DNA from: Streptomyces rapamycinicus NRRL 5491
GTDB lineage: Bacteria > Actinomycetota > Actinomycetes > Streptomycetales > Streptomycetaceae
Assembly (NCBI RefSeq): GCF_024298965.1
Contig: NZ_CP085193.1
Location: forward strand, 10,168,001-10,232,000
DNA length: 64,000 nucleotides
Reading direction: 5' to 3'
The notes below the pieces were generated by a model that saw only the letters and a program-made list of their open reading frames with translations, did no database searches and was not told the DNA's origin. Below are positions 25,760-35,379 of this stretch, piece by piece. The position numbers were made by a program, and so were the translations under genes. Numbering within the stretch: position 1 is the first letter of the stretch; every line of letters begins with the position of its first letter.

Positions 25760-27057
25760 TCAGGCGGACGTGGCGGGCGAGGAGGTGGTCGAGGCGGTGT
25801 CGGTGCGGGGCTTCTGGCCGCCGTCCGCCGGGCTCGGGGCCGACGGTTCGCCGTCGCGTTCCTCGGGGAGCTTGAGCGTCAGTGTCAGGACGAGCGCGAC
25901 CAGGTAGAGCGCGAGGAAGATCAGTGTGACTCCGCCGGCGCCGACGAGGGGGAGGAAGAGGCTGGCGACGGCCGGGCCGACGAAGGCCGCGCCGCCCGCG
26001 CCCAGGTTGAGCAGGGCCATCGAGCCGCCCTTGTTCTCGGGCGCCATCGACGGGATGAGGGCCGAGATGGGGACGAATCCCGCGAGGGTCGCGCCGTAGA
26101 ACATGCCCGCGAGCACCGCGACCCAGTAGTAGTCCGGGCCGAGCCAGGTCGGTACGAAGTACAGCGTCGTGACGCTGATCGCACAGCCCAGCGCGCCGAA
26201 GCCCGCGATGGTCGTGCGCCAGCCGATGCGGTCGGAGAGGACGCCGAAGATGAGGTTGAAGAAGATGTTCGTGCCGTAGATGATCGCCAGCAGCTGGAGC
26301 CACTTGTCCTCGCCGAAGCCGACGTCGTCGGAGAAGATCCGCGGCAGGTACACCAGCATGCCGAACTCCGGGGCCGTGTTGATGATCCGGACCAGGCAGC
26401 CCACCAGCACCCGGGGATGGGTCCAGACGATGGAGACGGAGTTGAGCAGGCTCTCGCCGGTGGTGACCTCCGGGGTGCCATCCGGTCGCCGCCGGGCCTC
26501 CGCCGGGCGCCGACCAGGGCGATGGCGCCGCCGATGAGGATGAGGACGAGCGCCGACCACAGCGTGCCGAGGCGGCCGAACGAGGGGATCGTCAGGCTCG
26601 ACCACAGCGAACCGAGGGTGGGCAGGCCGCCCGTGAAGGCGAAGTAGAACCAGCCCACCGCGGTGCCCAGCCGGGCCTTCGGCGCCGTGTTGGTGATCCA
26701 TACGAGGAAGCCGAACGCGAAGAGCGGATAGCCGAAGCCCCGGATGCCGTAGAAGATCAGCATCATCGGGTAGTTCTCGGTGCCCAGCGCGAAGAGCAGG
26801 TACGCGGCGTCGAAGACGGCCCAGATCGCCAGGCCCGTCCACATCACCCGGCGGGGCCCCCACACCTGGCAGAGCGCGCCGGAGAACCACGACGCCAGCA
26901 TGACGGCGATGCCGTAGACGGTGATGACGTACCCGGCCCGTACGTCCGTGGCGGCACCGTGATCGGCCATGTACGGAGCGATGAAGCCGGATTCGACGCC
27001 GTCGCCGATCATGAACAGGAGTACGCCCAGATAGCCCAGGATCAAGGGTTTCGGCAT
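25760..27057 (-). pseudogene. MFS transporter, RbtT/DalT/CsbX-like, with a -1 frameshift
   Basis: Two overlapping frames encode one polyol-type MFS protein. The N-terminal half (PKPLILGYLGVLLFMIGDGVESGF to GGAIALVGARR) and C-terminal half (SLLNSVSIVWTHPRVLVG to ATSA) are each well conserved-looking, and the switch lies between about 26493 and 26520. Adding one G to the GGG at 26505-26507 restores a single 432-aa protein (seen). ATG 27057 has GGAGGA 4 nt upstream. It should import the polyol used by the divergent cluster. A sequencing error is as likely as true inactivation. Confidence 0.85.
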
Positions 27058-27161
27058 CGGTTCCTCCACTCTGCGGGGATGACGGAGTACGACCGCAGAT
27101 ACTCAAGCGCGCCGAGAGAAATATCAAGAGGTCTGGTAAGAATAACGAGAATCGATGGTAA

Positions 27162-27950
27162 CTACTCGGTCTCGACGACTCTCACATCCGTCAGCTCCCG
27201 CATCTCCCGGAGCAGCTCCCCGTCCACCGGGCCGGTCAGCAGAACATGGTCGAAGGAGTCCACGCTCTCCAGCCGGTGCAGTGCGCGACGGCCCACCTTG
27301 CTGTGGTCCATGAGCAGCACGCTCGTCGCGCCCGCCTGCCGGGTCGCCCGCTTGATGCTGACGATCTCCTGCTCCTGGTGGAAGGTCATGCCCGCGGTGA
27401 TCCCGGAGGTGGAGAGCACGCTCAGATCGACGGAGACGCCGCTGATCATGTCCATCGCCGGCAGGCCGATCCAGGAGTCATGGGTGCGCGAGTACTCGCC
27501 GCCCACGCAGATCAGCCGGATGCCCTCGGCGCTCCTCAGCTCCTCGGTGATCAGGCGGTAATTGGTCACCACGGTCAGCGGTCCCACCTCGGGCAACAGC
27601 CGTGCCAGGGCCAGCGCCGAGGTCGAGTCGTCCAGCATCACCGACATCCCCGGGGTCACGAACCGCAGGGCGGCGCGGGCCAGCGCCCGCTTCTCGTCGG
27701 TGTGCGCGTGCAGCCGGAAGTCCGAACTGGACTCGAAGACCATCGAGGGCTGTGCGGAGACGCCACCGTGGTACTTGCGCAGGATGCCGCGGTCCGCCAG
27801 GTCGGCGATGTCCCGGTGGACCGTCATCAGGCTGACGCCGGTCAGCTCGACCAGTTCGGACACGGTGGCGTCCCCCTGGGCCAGAACGTGGTCGACGATC
27901 AGTTGCTGCCGCTGTTGCCGCGCACCGCGCGACGACGGGGGAGTAGTCAT
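27162..27950 (-). CDS. DeoR/GlpR family repressor
   Basis: A 262-aa regulator with the HTH RQQLIVDHVLAQGDATVSELVELTGVSLMTVHRDIADLADRGILRKYHGGV and a DeoR sensor domain that includes MLDDSTSALALARLLP and TVVTNY (seen). The family binds phosphorylated sugars or polyols. It is divergent from the HAD-dehydrogenase-kinase operon and 104 nt upstream of the MFS gene on the same strand, and should control both. Confidence 0.93.
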   Translation of the reverse strand: MTTPPSSRGARQQRQQLIVDHVLAQGDATVSELVELTGVSLMTVHRDIADLADRGILRKYHGGVSAQPSMVFESSSDFRLHAHTDEKRALARAALRFVTPGMSVMLDDSTSALALARLLPEVGPLTVVTNYRLITEELRSAEGIRLICVGGEYSRTHDSWIGLPAMDMISGVSVDLSVLSTSGITAGMTFHQEQEIVSIKRATRQAGATSVLLMDHSKVGRRALHRLESVDSFDHVLLTGPVDGELLREMRELTDVRVVETE

Positions 27951-27968
27951 GCCCTACATCCTGCCGTG

Positions 27969-28027
27969 TTTATTTCTCACATAAAACCCGTGACAACTCA
28001 CGCTGTGACTGTTAATTTCGCTGTGAC
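27969..28027 (+). promoter_or_regulatory. Candidate DeoR operators
   Basis: In this A+T-rich divergent region TTTAT-N7-ATAAA (27969-27985) is an inverted repeat. CGCTGTGAC occurs twice, at 28001-28009 and 28019-28027 (18-bp period), with a third GTGAC at 27990-27994. Direct repeats of this kind suit DeoR-type repressors. Confidence 0.6.
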
Positions 28028-28128
28028 GGACACCGCCGGGTGCCACCACCTGGCGGACACCGCCGGGCGCACGGGCAACCCCGTGCCCCGCCAGCCAGAC
28101 ATCATCAGCCGGGAGATCAGGGGTACGC

Positions 28129-28797
28129 ATGGCCGACGCAGTGGTCTTCGACATGGACGGCGTGCTCGTCGAGAGCGAGCATCTGTGGGAGGAGCTGTGG
28201 GCCGCCTACGCCGCCGCACGCGGCCGTAACTGGGGCCCGGAGCAGACGCGCGACGTCCAGGGGATGAGCGCCCCCGAGTGGGCCGCCTACCTCACCCGGT
28301 TCTGCGGGGCGGGTGACGCCGCCACCGACACCGAGCAGGCCGTCGTCGACGGCATGGTCCAGGCCCTGGCCGACGGCCGCATCGGCCTGCTGCCCGGGGC
28401 CCGTGAAATGATCACCGGCACCGCCGAGCTCGCCCCCGTGGCGCTCGCCTCCTCAGCGCCGCGCCGGGTCATCGACGCCGTCCTCGTCCACCACGGCGTC
28501 GACCACCACTTCAAGGCGACCGTCTCCAGCGCCGAGGTGGAGCGCGGAAAGCCGAGCCCGGACGTCTATCTGGCCGCCGCGCGCGCCCTCGGCGTGGCCC
28601 CGGAGCGCTGTCTGGCGGTGGAGGACTCCAGCAACGGGCTGCGCGCCGCCGCGGCCGCCGGGATGACCGTCGTGGCCATTCCCAATCCGCAGTACCCACC
28701 CGCCGAGGACGCCCTGGCCGCCGCCGCCTACCGTTCTTCGGACCACCATGCCGTACGTGACTTCCTGCTCAGCAGGCTCGAGACCCGAGGGGAGTGA
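28129..28797 (+). CDS. HAD-IA phosphatase / beta-phosphoglucomutase-like
   Basis: A 222-aa HAD protein. Motif I is VVFDMDGVLVES with Asp8 and Asp10, motif II is ALASSAP, motif III lies in ERGKPSPDVYLAAA, and motif IV is AVEDSSNG (seen). Sugar-phosphate phosphatase or mutase in the cytoplasm. First gene of the operon; its stop sits 6 nt before the chosen start of the dehydrogenase. Confidence 0.92.
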   Translation: MADAVVFDMDGVLVESEHLWEELWAAYAAARGRNWGPEQTRDVQGMSAPEWAAYLTRFCGAGDAATDTEQAVVDGMVQALADGRIGLLPGAREMITGTAELAPVALASSAPRRVIDAVLVHHGVDHHFKATVSSAEVERGKPSPDVYLAAARALGVAPERCLAVEDSSNGLRAAAAAGMTVVAIPNPQYPPAEDALAAAAYRSSDHHAVRDFLLSRLETRGE

Positions 28798-28802
28798 CCG
28801 AC

Positions 28803-29873
28803 ATGACCACGGTCCTGGTAGCCGGCGACGACTTCATCGCGCCCGGCCTCTTCTCCGCCGCCCTGAGCGAGAGCCTGCCCTCCGCCGGGCTGAGCTTCCG
28901 CACGCTGCGCACCCGCTGGCCGAACGAGCCCTTCGGGCCGGTCGGGGCGGACGGGCAGGGGAACGGCGGGGTCAAGGAGGCCAGCGGCACCGAGGAGCAG
29001 GTGCTCGAGGCGCTCGGTGACGCGAGTGTCGCCCTCACCCAGATGGCGCCCTTCACGGCCCGGGTCATCGGCGAATCACCCGGGCTGAGGTTCATCGGCG
29101 TGGCCCGCGGCGGCCCGGTCAACGTGGACCTGGCCGCCGCCACCGCCGCCGGGATCCCCGTCACCTTCACACCGGGCCGCAACGCCGCCGCGGCCGCCGA
29201 ATTCGCCGTCGGCCTGATCCTCGCCGCCATGCGCCGCATCACCCACGCCGACGCGGCCCTCAAGGAGGGCACCTGGCGTGGCGACTACTACGCCTACGAG
29301 AACGCGGGTCTAGAGCTCGACGGCGCCACCGTCGGCCTCGTCGGGTACGGGGCCATCGGCTCGATCGTGGCCCGCGTGCTGCGCGCCTTCGGCGCCCACG
29401 TCGTCGTCTCCGACCCGTACGCCGACCAGGCGCGGGCACACGCCGACGGCGTCGAGCTCACCGCCCTGGAGGACCTGCTGCGGCGCAGCTCGGTGGTGAG
29501 CCTGCACGCCCGGGTCACCCCCGAGACCCGGCATCTGCTGAACGCCGACAACCTCGCGCTGCTGCCCGAGGGCGCCGTCCTCGTCAACTCGGCCCGCGGT
29601 GAGCTACTCGACTACGCGCCGCTGCCCGGACTGCTGGAGTCCGGCCGGCTCGGCGCGCTCGCCCTCGACGTCTACGACATCGAGCCGCCCCCGGCCGACT
29701 GGCCACTGCACAAGGCCCCCAACGTCATCACCACACCCCACCTGGCGGGCGCCACCCGGCAGACCGCCGACCGGGCCGCCCTGAGCACCGCCGGTGAGGC
29801 CGCCCGCTTCCTGCGCGGCGAACCGCTGCGGCACGTGGCCAATCCGGAGGTGCTGACCGGGAGCCGGCCATGA
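28803..29873 (+). CDS. D-isomer-specific 2-hydroxyacid dehydrogenase family protein
   Basis: A 356-aa NAD-dependent dehydrogenase. The cofactor motif is GLVGYGAIG, the catalytic Arg is in LVNSARGELLD, Glu in DVYDIEPP and His in TTPHLAGAT (seen), as in the SerA/GyaR superfamily. ATG 28803 is chosen because GAGGGGAG lies 9 nt upstream; GTG 28794 overlaps the HAD stop but its ribosome site is too close. In this cluster it may oxidise or reduce a hydroxyacid derived from the polyol. The stop overlaps the kinase start as ATGA. Confidence 0.9.
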   Translation: MTTVLVAGDDFIAPGLFSAALSESLPSAGLSFRTLRTRWPNEPFGPVGADGQGNGGVKEASGTEEQVLEALGDASVALTQMAPFTARVIGESPGLRFIGVARGGPVNVDLAAATAAGIPVTFTPGRNAAAAAEFAVGLILAAMRRITHADAALKEGTWRGDYYAYENAGLELDGATVGLVGYGAIGSIVARVLRAFGAHVVVSDPYADQARAHADGVELTALEDLLRRSSVVSLHARVTPETRHLLNADNLALLPEGAVLVNSARGELLDYAPLPGLLESGRLGALALDVYDIEPPPADWPLHKAPNVITTPHLAGATRQTADRAALSTAGEAARFLRGEPLRHVANPEVLTGSRP

Positions 29874-31330
29874 TCGTCGGAGTCGACATCGGCACCTCGG
29901 TCACCAAGGCCCAGCTGATCTCCCGCGACGGCCGGACCACCCCCGCGCACGAGGCCCGCAGCACCGTCTACACCCTGCCCGGACACCGCGTCGAGCAGGA
30001 CCTGGACGAGGTCGTGGGCACCGTGGAGACCGTCGTACGGGCGGCGCTCGCCGACGCCGCGCAGCTGGGCGAAGAACCGGTCGAGGCCCTCGCCCTCACC
30101 GGGCAGGGCGACGGCCTGTGGCTGCGCGACGCCTCGGGCGCCCCGGTCGGCCGCGCGCTGTCCTGGATGGACGGCCGGGCCTCGGACCGGCTCGACCGGT
30201 GGACCGCCGACGGCACCCTGCGCGCCCTGCACCGGCGCACCGGCGTCGGCCTCTTCCCCGGCTCCGCGGCACCCCTGCTGGCGCATCTGGCCGAGCACGA
30301 GCCGGAGCGGCTGGCGGCGGCCGAGGTCGCCGGGTACTGCGTGGACGCCGTCGTACAGCGGCTGACCGGCGCCGTGACCGTCGACGTCTCCGACGCCTCG
30401 CAGCCGTTCCTCGACGTGGCCACCCGTACGTACGACGAGACCGCGCTCGAACTGTGCGGGCTGTCCGCGTACCGACGGCTGCTGCCGGATCCGGCGCCGT
30501 CCGGCACCCTGCACCGGCTGCTGCCCGACGCCGCGAGACGCCTGGGCCTGCCCGCGGGGCTGCCGGTCTCCGCCGGCCCGTTCGACATCCCGGCCTGCGC
30601 CTTCGGCTCCGGGGTCGCCGAACCGGGCGAGGGCAACCTGATCATTGGCACCACCCTCGCCGCCCAGGTCCTGGACACCGAGCCGCGCCCGGCCCTCGCC
30701 GAGGACCCGGCCGGGATGGTGCTGGCCACCCCGTACGAGGGCCGGTTCCTGCGGGTCATGCCCGCCATGATCGGCACCGCGGGGCTGGACTGGCTGCTGA
30801 AGCTGCTCGATGTGAAGATCGAGGCGCTGGACGCGCTGCTCGTCCAGTCCCCGCCCGGCGCAGCGGGCGTCACCGCGCTGCCGTTCCTGTCCACCAGCGG
30901 CGAGCGCGCGCCCTTCGTCGACCCGCGGGCCCGCGGCCGGTTCGACGGCCTCTCCCCGCTGGCCGGCCGCGCCGACCTGGTACGGGCGCTGTGCGAGGCG
31001 GTCGCCTACTCGGCCCGGCACTGCATGGAAACCCTCGGCGTCACCAGCACCGTCACCGCCTGCGGCGGTGGCGCGCGCTCCGGCGAGTGGGCACGGATCT
31101 TCGCCGGTGTCCTGGGCGGCGACCTGGAGGTCTGTGACGACGCCGTGGGCATCCGCGGCGCGGCCCATGTCGCCTGGCGCTCCCTGGGCACGCCGGTCGA
31201 CCCCGGCGCCTGGCGCGCCCGCCTCCGTACCGTCACCGCCGAGCGCGGGCTGATCGACCACTACGCCGAGGGCTACGCCGCCTACCGCCAGGCCCTCGAC
31301 ACCGCACGCGAAGGCTGGAGCACACGATGA
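29870..31330 (+). CDS. FGGY-family carbohydrate kinase
   Basis: A 486-aa sugar/polyol kinase. The phosphate-1 motif is VGVDIGTSVTKAQL, the substrate loop is LTGQGDGLWL plus LSWMDGRASDR, and the C-terminal FGGY signature region is TACGGGARSGEWARIFA (seen). It phosphorylates a pentitol, tetritol or ketose in the cytoplasm. It is similar in layout to the FGGY protein at 62248-63888. It overlaps its neighbours by 4 nt on both sides, so the operon is tightly coupled. Confidence 0.93.
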   Translation: MIVGVDIGTSVTKAQLISRDGRTTPAHEARSTVYTLPGHRVEQDLDEVVGTVETVVRAALADAAQLGEEPVEALALTGQGDGLWLRDASGAPVGRALSWMDGRASDRLDRWTADGTLRALHRRTGVGLFPGSAAPLLAHLAEHEPERLAAAEVAGYCVDAVVQRLTGAVTVDVSDASQPFLDVATRTYDETALELCGLSAYRRLLPDPAPSGTLHRLLPDAARRLGLPAGLPVSAGPFDIPACAFGSGVAEPGEGNLIIGTTLAAQVLDTEPRPALAEDPAGMVLATPYEGRFLRVMPAMIGTAGLDWLLKLLDVKIEALDALLVQSPPGAAGVTALPFLSTSGERAPFVDPRARGRFDGLSPLAGRADLVRALCEAVAYSARHCMETLGVTSTVTACGGGARSGEWARIFAGVLGGDLEVCDDAVGIRGAAHVAWRSLGTPVDPGAWRARLRTVTAERGLIDHYAEGYAAYRQALDTAREGWSTR

Positions 31331-33071
31331 CCAGGCTCTTCAACGACCCCGCCCGGTTCACCGACGACATGATCACGGGCTTCGCCGCCGCCCACCCCGG
31401 GCACGTACGGGCCGTGCCCGGCGGTGTGGTGCGCGCCCGCCCCGCCCGCGCGGGCAAGGTGGCCGTGCTCACCGGCGGCGGCTCCGGCCACTACCCCGCC
31501 TTCTGCGGTGTCGTCGGCCCCGGATTCGCCGACGGCTCGGTCATCGGCGATGTCTTCACCTCCCCGTCGGCCGCCCGCGCCCGCTCGGTCGCCGAGGCGG
31601 CGGAGGCGGGCGGCGGTGTCCTCTTCCTCTTCGGCAACTACGCGGGGGACGTGATGAACTTCCGGCTGGCGGCACGGCAGTTGGAGGGCGACGGAATCGC
31701 CGCCCGCTGCTTCGCCGTCACCGACGACATCGCCTCCGCCCCCGCCGACCAGACGGCGCGGCGGCGTGGCATCGCGGGTGGCTTCGTCGTCTTCAAGACC
31801 GCGTCGGCGGCGGCCGAGGAAGGTGGATCGCTGGACGAGGTCGTCCGCGTCGCCGAGCACACCAACGCCCGTACCCGCACGCTCGGAGTGGCCTTCGACG
31901 GCTGCACCCTGCCGGGCGCCGACGCACCCCTCTTCACCGTTCCCGAGGGCCGCTTGGGCCTCGGCCTCGGCATCCACGGCGAACCGGGGGTCAGCGAGGA
32001 CGCCCTGGGCACCGCGGAGGACCTGGCCCGCGCCCTGGTGACGGGGCTGCTCGCGGACCGGCCCGCCGACACGGGTGGTGACGGGCGGGTCGCGGTCGTC
32101 CTCAACGGTCTCGGGGCCACGAAGTACGAGGAGTTGTACGTGCTGTGGGGCGCCGTGGCCCGCCAACTGGACGAGGCGGGGCTCACGCCCGTACGCCCCG
32201 AGGTCGGCGAACTCGTCACCAGTCTCGACATGGCCGGCTGCTCGCTGACCCTGAGCTGGCTGGACGAGGAACTGGAACGGCTGTGGCTCGCCCCGGCCGA
32301 CACCCCGGCCTTCTGCCGTACGGCACCGCCGGAACCCCGCTGGACGACGCCGCCGTACGGCCCGCCGCGGCCCCGCGCCGCCCGGAGCGGTCCGCCGCCA
32401 CGGCGTCCGGCGCGGCGGTCGAGGTCGCCGAGCTGGCCGTCCACGCACTGCGCGCCGCCCGCGACGTACTGCACCGGGACGCGGAGGAGCTGGGCCGGCT
32501 GGACGCGGTGGCGGGCGACGGCGATCACGGCCGTGGCATGTGCAAGGGCGTCGACGCGGCACTCGCGGCCGCCGAGAAGGCGCACACCGACCGGCTCGCC
32601 CCGGCGGCGGTGCTGGCCGCCGCCGGTGATGCCTGGGCGGCGGAGGCCGGGGGCACCTCGGGGGCGCTGTGGGGGGTGGGGCTGCGCGCCATCGGCGCCG
32701 CGCTGCCCGCCGACCGGGCGCCGGAGCGCGCGGAGTTGGCGTCCGCCGCCGCGGAAGCGCTCACCGCCGTCACCTCGCTCGGCGGGGCCGAAGTGGGCGA
32801 CAAGACCCTGGTCGACGCCCTCGCACCGTTCGCCACCGCCTTCGCGACGGGGCTGCGGACCGGAGCCCCGGTGTCCGAGGCGTACGCGTCCGCCGTGGCC
32901 GAAGCCCGTACGGCCGCCGAGAACACCGCCGGGCTGCGGCCCCGCCTGGGCCGCGCCCGCCCCCTCGCCGACCGCAGCGTGGGCACCCCCGACCCCGGAG
33001 CGACCTCACTCGCCGCGGTGCTGACCGCGGTGGCCACTCTCCGCGCGACGACAGAAAGCGATCCCGTATGA
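31327..33071 (+). pseudogene. DhaK-DhaL fused dihydroxyacetone/tetrulose kinase with a -1 frameshift
   Basis: The N-terminal DhaK domain (LTGGGSGHYPAFCG, substrate-binding His217 in GLGLGIHGEPG) and C-terminal DhaL domain ([24 protein letters not shown]) are both intact but lie in different frames, switching near 32318-32345. One more C in the CCCC run at 32335-32338 gives an uninterrupted 581-aa protein, normal for ATP-dependent DhaK-DhaL kinases (seen). With the RpiB-like gene it recalls erythrulose kinase/isomerase pairs of mycobacterial tetritol pathways (known). Error or real mutation cannot be separated here. Confidence 0.87.
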
Positions 33072-33532
33072 CCACCGCGCATGCCTTCCGGATCGTCGTC
33101 GGCTGCGACGACGCCGGTTACGACTACAAGGAAGCCCTCAAGCAGGATCTGCTGGACGACCCCCGGGTCGCCGAGGTCATCGACGTCGGCGTGGGCAGCG
33201 ACGAGCACACCGCCTATCCGCATGTCGCGGTGGAAGCGGCCCGCCGGGTGGCCGAAGGCACCGCCGACCGCGCCCTGTTGGTGTGCGGCACCGGCCTCGG
33301 CGTGGCCATCAGCGCCAACAAGGTGCCCGGCATCCGCGCGGTCACCGCCCACGACACCTACTCCGTGCGCCGCTCGGTCCTCAGCAACAACGCCCAGGTG
33401 CTCTGCTTCGGCCAGCGCGTCATCGGCCTGGAACTCGCCCGCGCGCTCACCGACGACTGGCTCGCGCAGAGCTTCGACGAGACCTCCCCGTCGGCGGAGA
33501 AGGTCGCCGCCATCCGGAGCTACGAGGGCTGA
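33068..33532 (+). CDS. RpiB/LacA family sugar-phosphate isomerase
   Basis: A 154-aa protein with the RpiB core: [13 protein letters not shown] near residue 12, catalytic Cys73 in [22 protein letters not shown], and [27 protein letters not shown] (seen). Members isomerise ribose-5-phosphate, allose-6-phosphate or, in tetritol pathways, erythrulose-4-phosphate. The neighbouring DhaK-DhaL kinase favours a tetrose or similar ketose phosphate. The start overlaps the kinase stop by 4 nt. Confidence 0.9.
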   Translation: MTTAHAFRIVVGCDDAGYDYKEALKQDLLDDPRVAEVIDVGVGSDEHTAYPHVAVEAARRVAEGTADRALLVCGTGLGVAISANKVPGIRAVTAHDTYSVRRSVLSNNAQVLCFGQRVIGLELARALTDDWLAQSFDETSPSAEKVAAIRSYEG

Positions 33533-33602
33533 CCGCCGCTGGGCCGGGCGACCGGCGCGAGACGGCCCGTGACCGGGATTCGGTCTCCCGCACACTGGGA
33601 CC

Positions 33603-34388
33603 ATGTCAATGGACGTGGCGGCGGCGGCCGACGAACTCCTGGGGTCCCTCGCGGCGAGGGCCGACGCGGACTTCGCGGTCACGATGCAGCGCTACTTTCC
33701 GCGGAGGATCCGCGCGCTCGGGGTGAGCAACGCCTCCGCCGTGGAAATCGCGAACGACTACTTCCGCGAGCGGCCGGACGTCGCCGCGGCGACGAGACTG
33801 GCCCTCGCGGAAGAAGTCCTGTCGCGCGCCTCCCACCACGAGGAGGTCCTGCTGGGATTCGCGGTCCTGCACAAGGTCGCGCGGGCCGGGCTGGGCCCCG
33901 GACTGCTCGACCGCTGTGAGCACTGGCTCGGATCGTATGTGTCGAACTGGGCGCAGTGCGACGACCTGTGCCTGAAGTTGCTGTACCCGTTCTTCCGCGG
34001 ACACCTCGATCAGATCCCGCGGACACGGGCCTGGGCCGAATCCCGGTCCGGCTGGGCGAGGCGCGCCGCGAACGTGGCCGTCGTGAAGTTCGTCCGGCGC
34101 AAGGTGGGGCGGTCGGTGTTCGAACTGCCGCTGTCCCACGTCTTCGACAACTGCACCCGGCTGATGCACGACGACGACCCGTATGTGCAGAAGGGCTGTG
34201 GGTGGCTGCTCAAGGTCACCGCCGAGGTTCATCCGGACGAGGTGGCCGAGTTCCTGCGCACCTGGCATACCGAGATGAGCCGCGGCACATTCCGGTATGC
34301 CGTCGAGAAGATGGACAAGGAGATGCGGGCTTCCCTGATGGCGCTGCGGCGGCCGGGCTACGATGTGCCGGATGGAGGGGAGAAGTGA
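33603..34388 (+). CDS. AlkD-like HEAT-repeat DNA alkylation repair family protein
   Basis: A 261-aa all-helical protein. SNWAQCD (Trp116, Asp120) corresponds to the Trp-x3-Asp catalytic motif of B. cereus AlkD, WARRAANVAVVKFVRR to its basic DNA-contact helix, and VQKGCGWLLKV (Trp201) to the third AlkD aromatic residue (seen; correspondence by motif only). AlkD excises positively charged alkylpurines. Its stop is 5 nt before the BtrH_N-domain gene, so the two are probably co-transcribed. No ribosome site is strong at ATG 33603. Confidence 0.85.
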   Translation: MSMDVAAAADELLGSLAARADADFAVTMQRYFPRRIRALGVSNASAVEIANDYFRERPDVAAATRLALAEEVLSRASHHEEVLLGFAVLHKVARAGLGPGLLDRCEHWLGSYVSNWAQCDDLCLKLLYPFFRGHLDQIPRTRAWAESRSGWARRAANVAVVKFVRRKVGRSVFELPLSHVFDNCTRLMHDDDPYVQKGCGWLLKVTAEVHPDEVAEFLRTWHTEMSRGTFRYAVEKMDKEMRASLMALRRPGYDVPDGGEK

Positions 34389-34392
34389 TCAC

Positions 34393-35379
34393 GTGTCACT
34401 CATCGACGCGCGGCCGTTCGTCGGTAAGCATTGCGAATCGACCACGCTCGTCAACCTTCTGCGGCAGCGCGGTATCGACCTGTCGGAGCCGCTTGTCTTC
34501 GGTCTCGGCAGTGGCCTGTCATTCGGCTACTGGCACACAAAGAAGATGCCGACGCCATTCATCGGGGGCCGGATCAGACCCGACCGGTTGACTGCCAATA
34601 TCGCCAATTCGCTGGGTCTGCGGTTGACCGTCCGGGAGACGTCTTCGCTGAAGCGGGCCCGCGAGCAGCTGGTCGCCGAGCTGGACTCGGGGACTGTCGT
34701 CGGCCTCAAGCTGGACCGCTTCCACCTCGACTACTCCACCGACCGCTACCGGTTCGCGGCCCACTACGTCGCCTGTATCGGGCATGAGGACGACAGGTTC
34801 GCCCTGGTCGAGACCAGGCCACTGGGGCTCCAGTGGGCCTCGGGCGATGCCCTGGCACGCGCGCGCGGCGCGCGCGGCCCGATGAGCTCACGGAACCTCT
34901 CGTTCACCATCGATCGTCCCGAGGGCTCGCTCCCCGATCTGGGTGACATCGCCCGGCAATCGATCCGGGCGACGGCCGAAGACTTCCTGAACCCCCCGAT
35001 CTCCAACTTCGGATTCCGGGGCATGCGCAAGGCCGCCGATCTCATGCCGGGTTGGACGGACAACCTCGAATCCCCCGAAGAAGCTCTCATCGAGATTTCG
35101 ACGATCATGGAAGACGGGGGAACCGGCGGGGGCCTCTTCCGCATGATGTGGGCCGACTTCCTCGCCGAGGCCGCCGAGCTCACGGGCGTCCCCGAGTTCC
35201 GTGAACTTTCGGACGCGTACCGCGTGGTGTCGAGGAAATGGACCGATGTGGCGGAACTCCTGCGCGAAGCGGGCACCGCCTCGTCTCGTGGCCCCGTCGA
35301 CCATGCGGCAAAGCTGGTGCGCGAACTCGCGGAGGAGGAGCGCCAGCTGATGCGTCGGCTCATGGAGCACTCTCGCTAA
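34393..35379 (+). CDS. BtrH N-terminal / DUF4872 domain protein
   Basis: A 328-aa protein beginning at GTG 34393, with GGAGGGGAG 10 nt upstream. The N-terminal half has GKHCESTTLVNLLRQRG (Cys14 as likely nucleophile), GLGSGLSFGYWH and LDYSTDRYRFAAHYVACIGHED, the pattern of the cysteine-dependent BtrH_N domain; the rest matches DUF4872 in layout with long helices at the end (seen; domain by motif). BtrH transfers an acyl side chain in butirosin biosynthesis, but no antibiotic genes are nearby. Its partner here is the AlkD-like gene, an odd pairing. The stop overlaps the convergent methyltransferase stop. Confidence 0.75.
   Translation: MSLIDARPFVGKHCESTTLVNLLRQRGIDLSEPLVFGLGSGLSFGYWHTKKMPTPFIGGRIRPDRLTANIANSLGLRLTVRETSSLKRAREQLVAELDSGTVVGLKLDRFHLDYSTDRYRFAAHYVACIGHEDDRFALVETRPLGLQWASGDALARARGARGPMSSRNLSFTIDRPEGSLPDLGDIARQSIRATAEDFLNPPISNFGFRGMRKAADLMPGWTDNLESPEEALIEISTIMEDGGTGGGLFRMMWADFLAEAAELTGVPEFRELSDAYRVVSRKWTDVAELLREAGTASSRGPVDHAAKLVRELAEEERQLMRRLMEHSR

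Noticed and set aside
26490..26525. Programmed -1 ribosomal frameshifting in the MFS gene
   Set aside because: No slippery heptamer or downstream structure fits, and a one-base run contraction explains it more simply.
28001..28027. Target-site or IS-end direct repeat
   Set aside because: The 9-bp repeats have an 18-bp period in a promoter with no transposase nearby, so an operator fits better.
34393..35379. Evidence of a butirosin-like aminoglycoside cluster
   Set aside because: Only the BtrH_N-type domain is present; no other aminoglycoside biosynthesis genes lie in the window.
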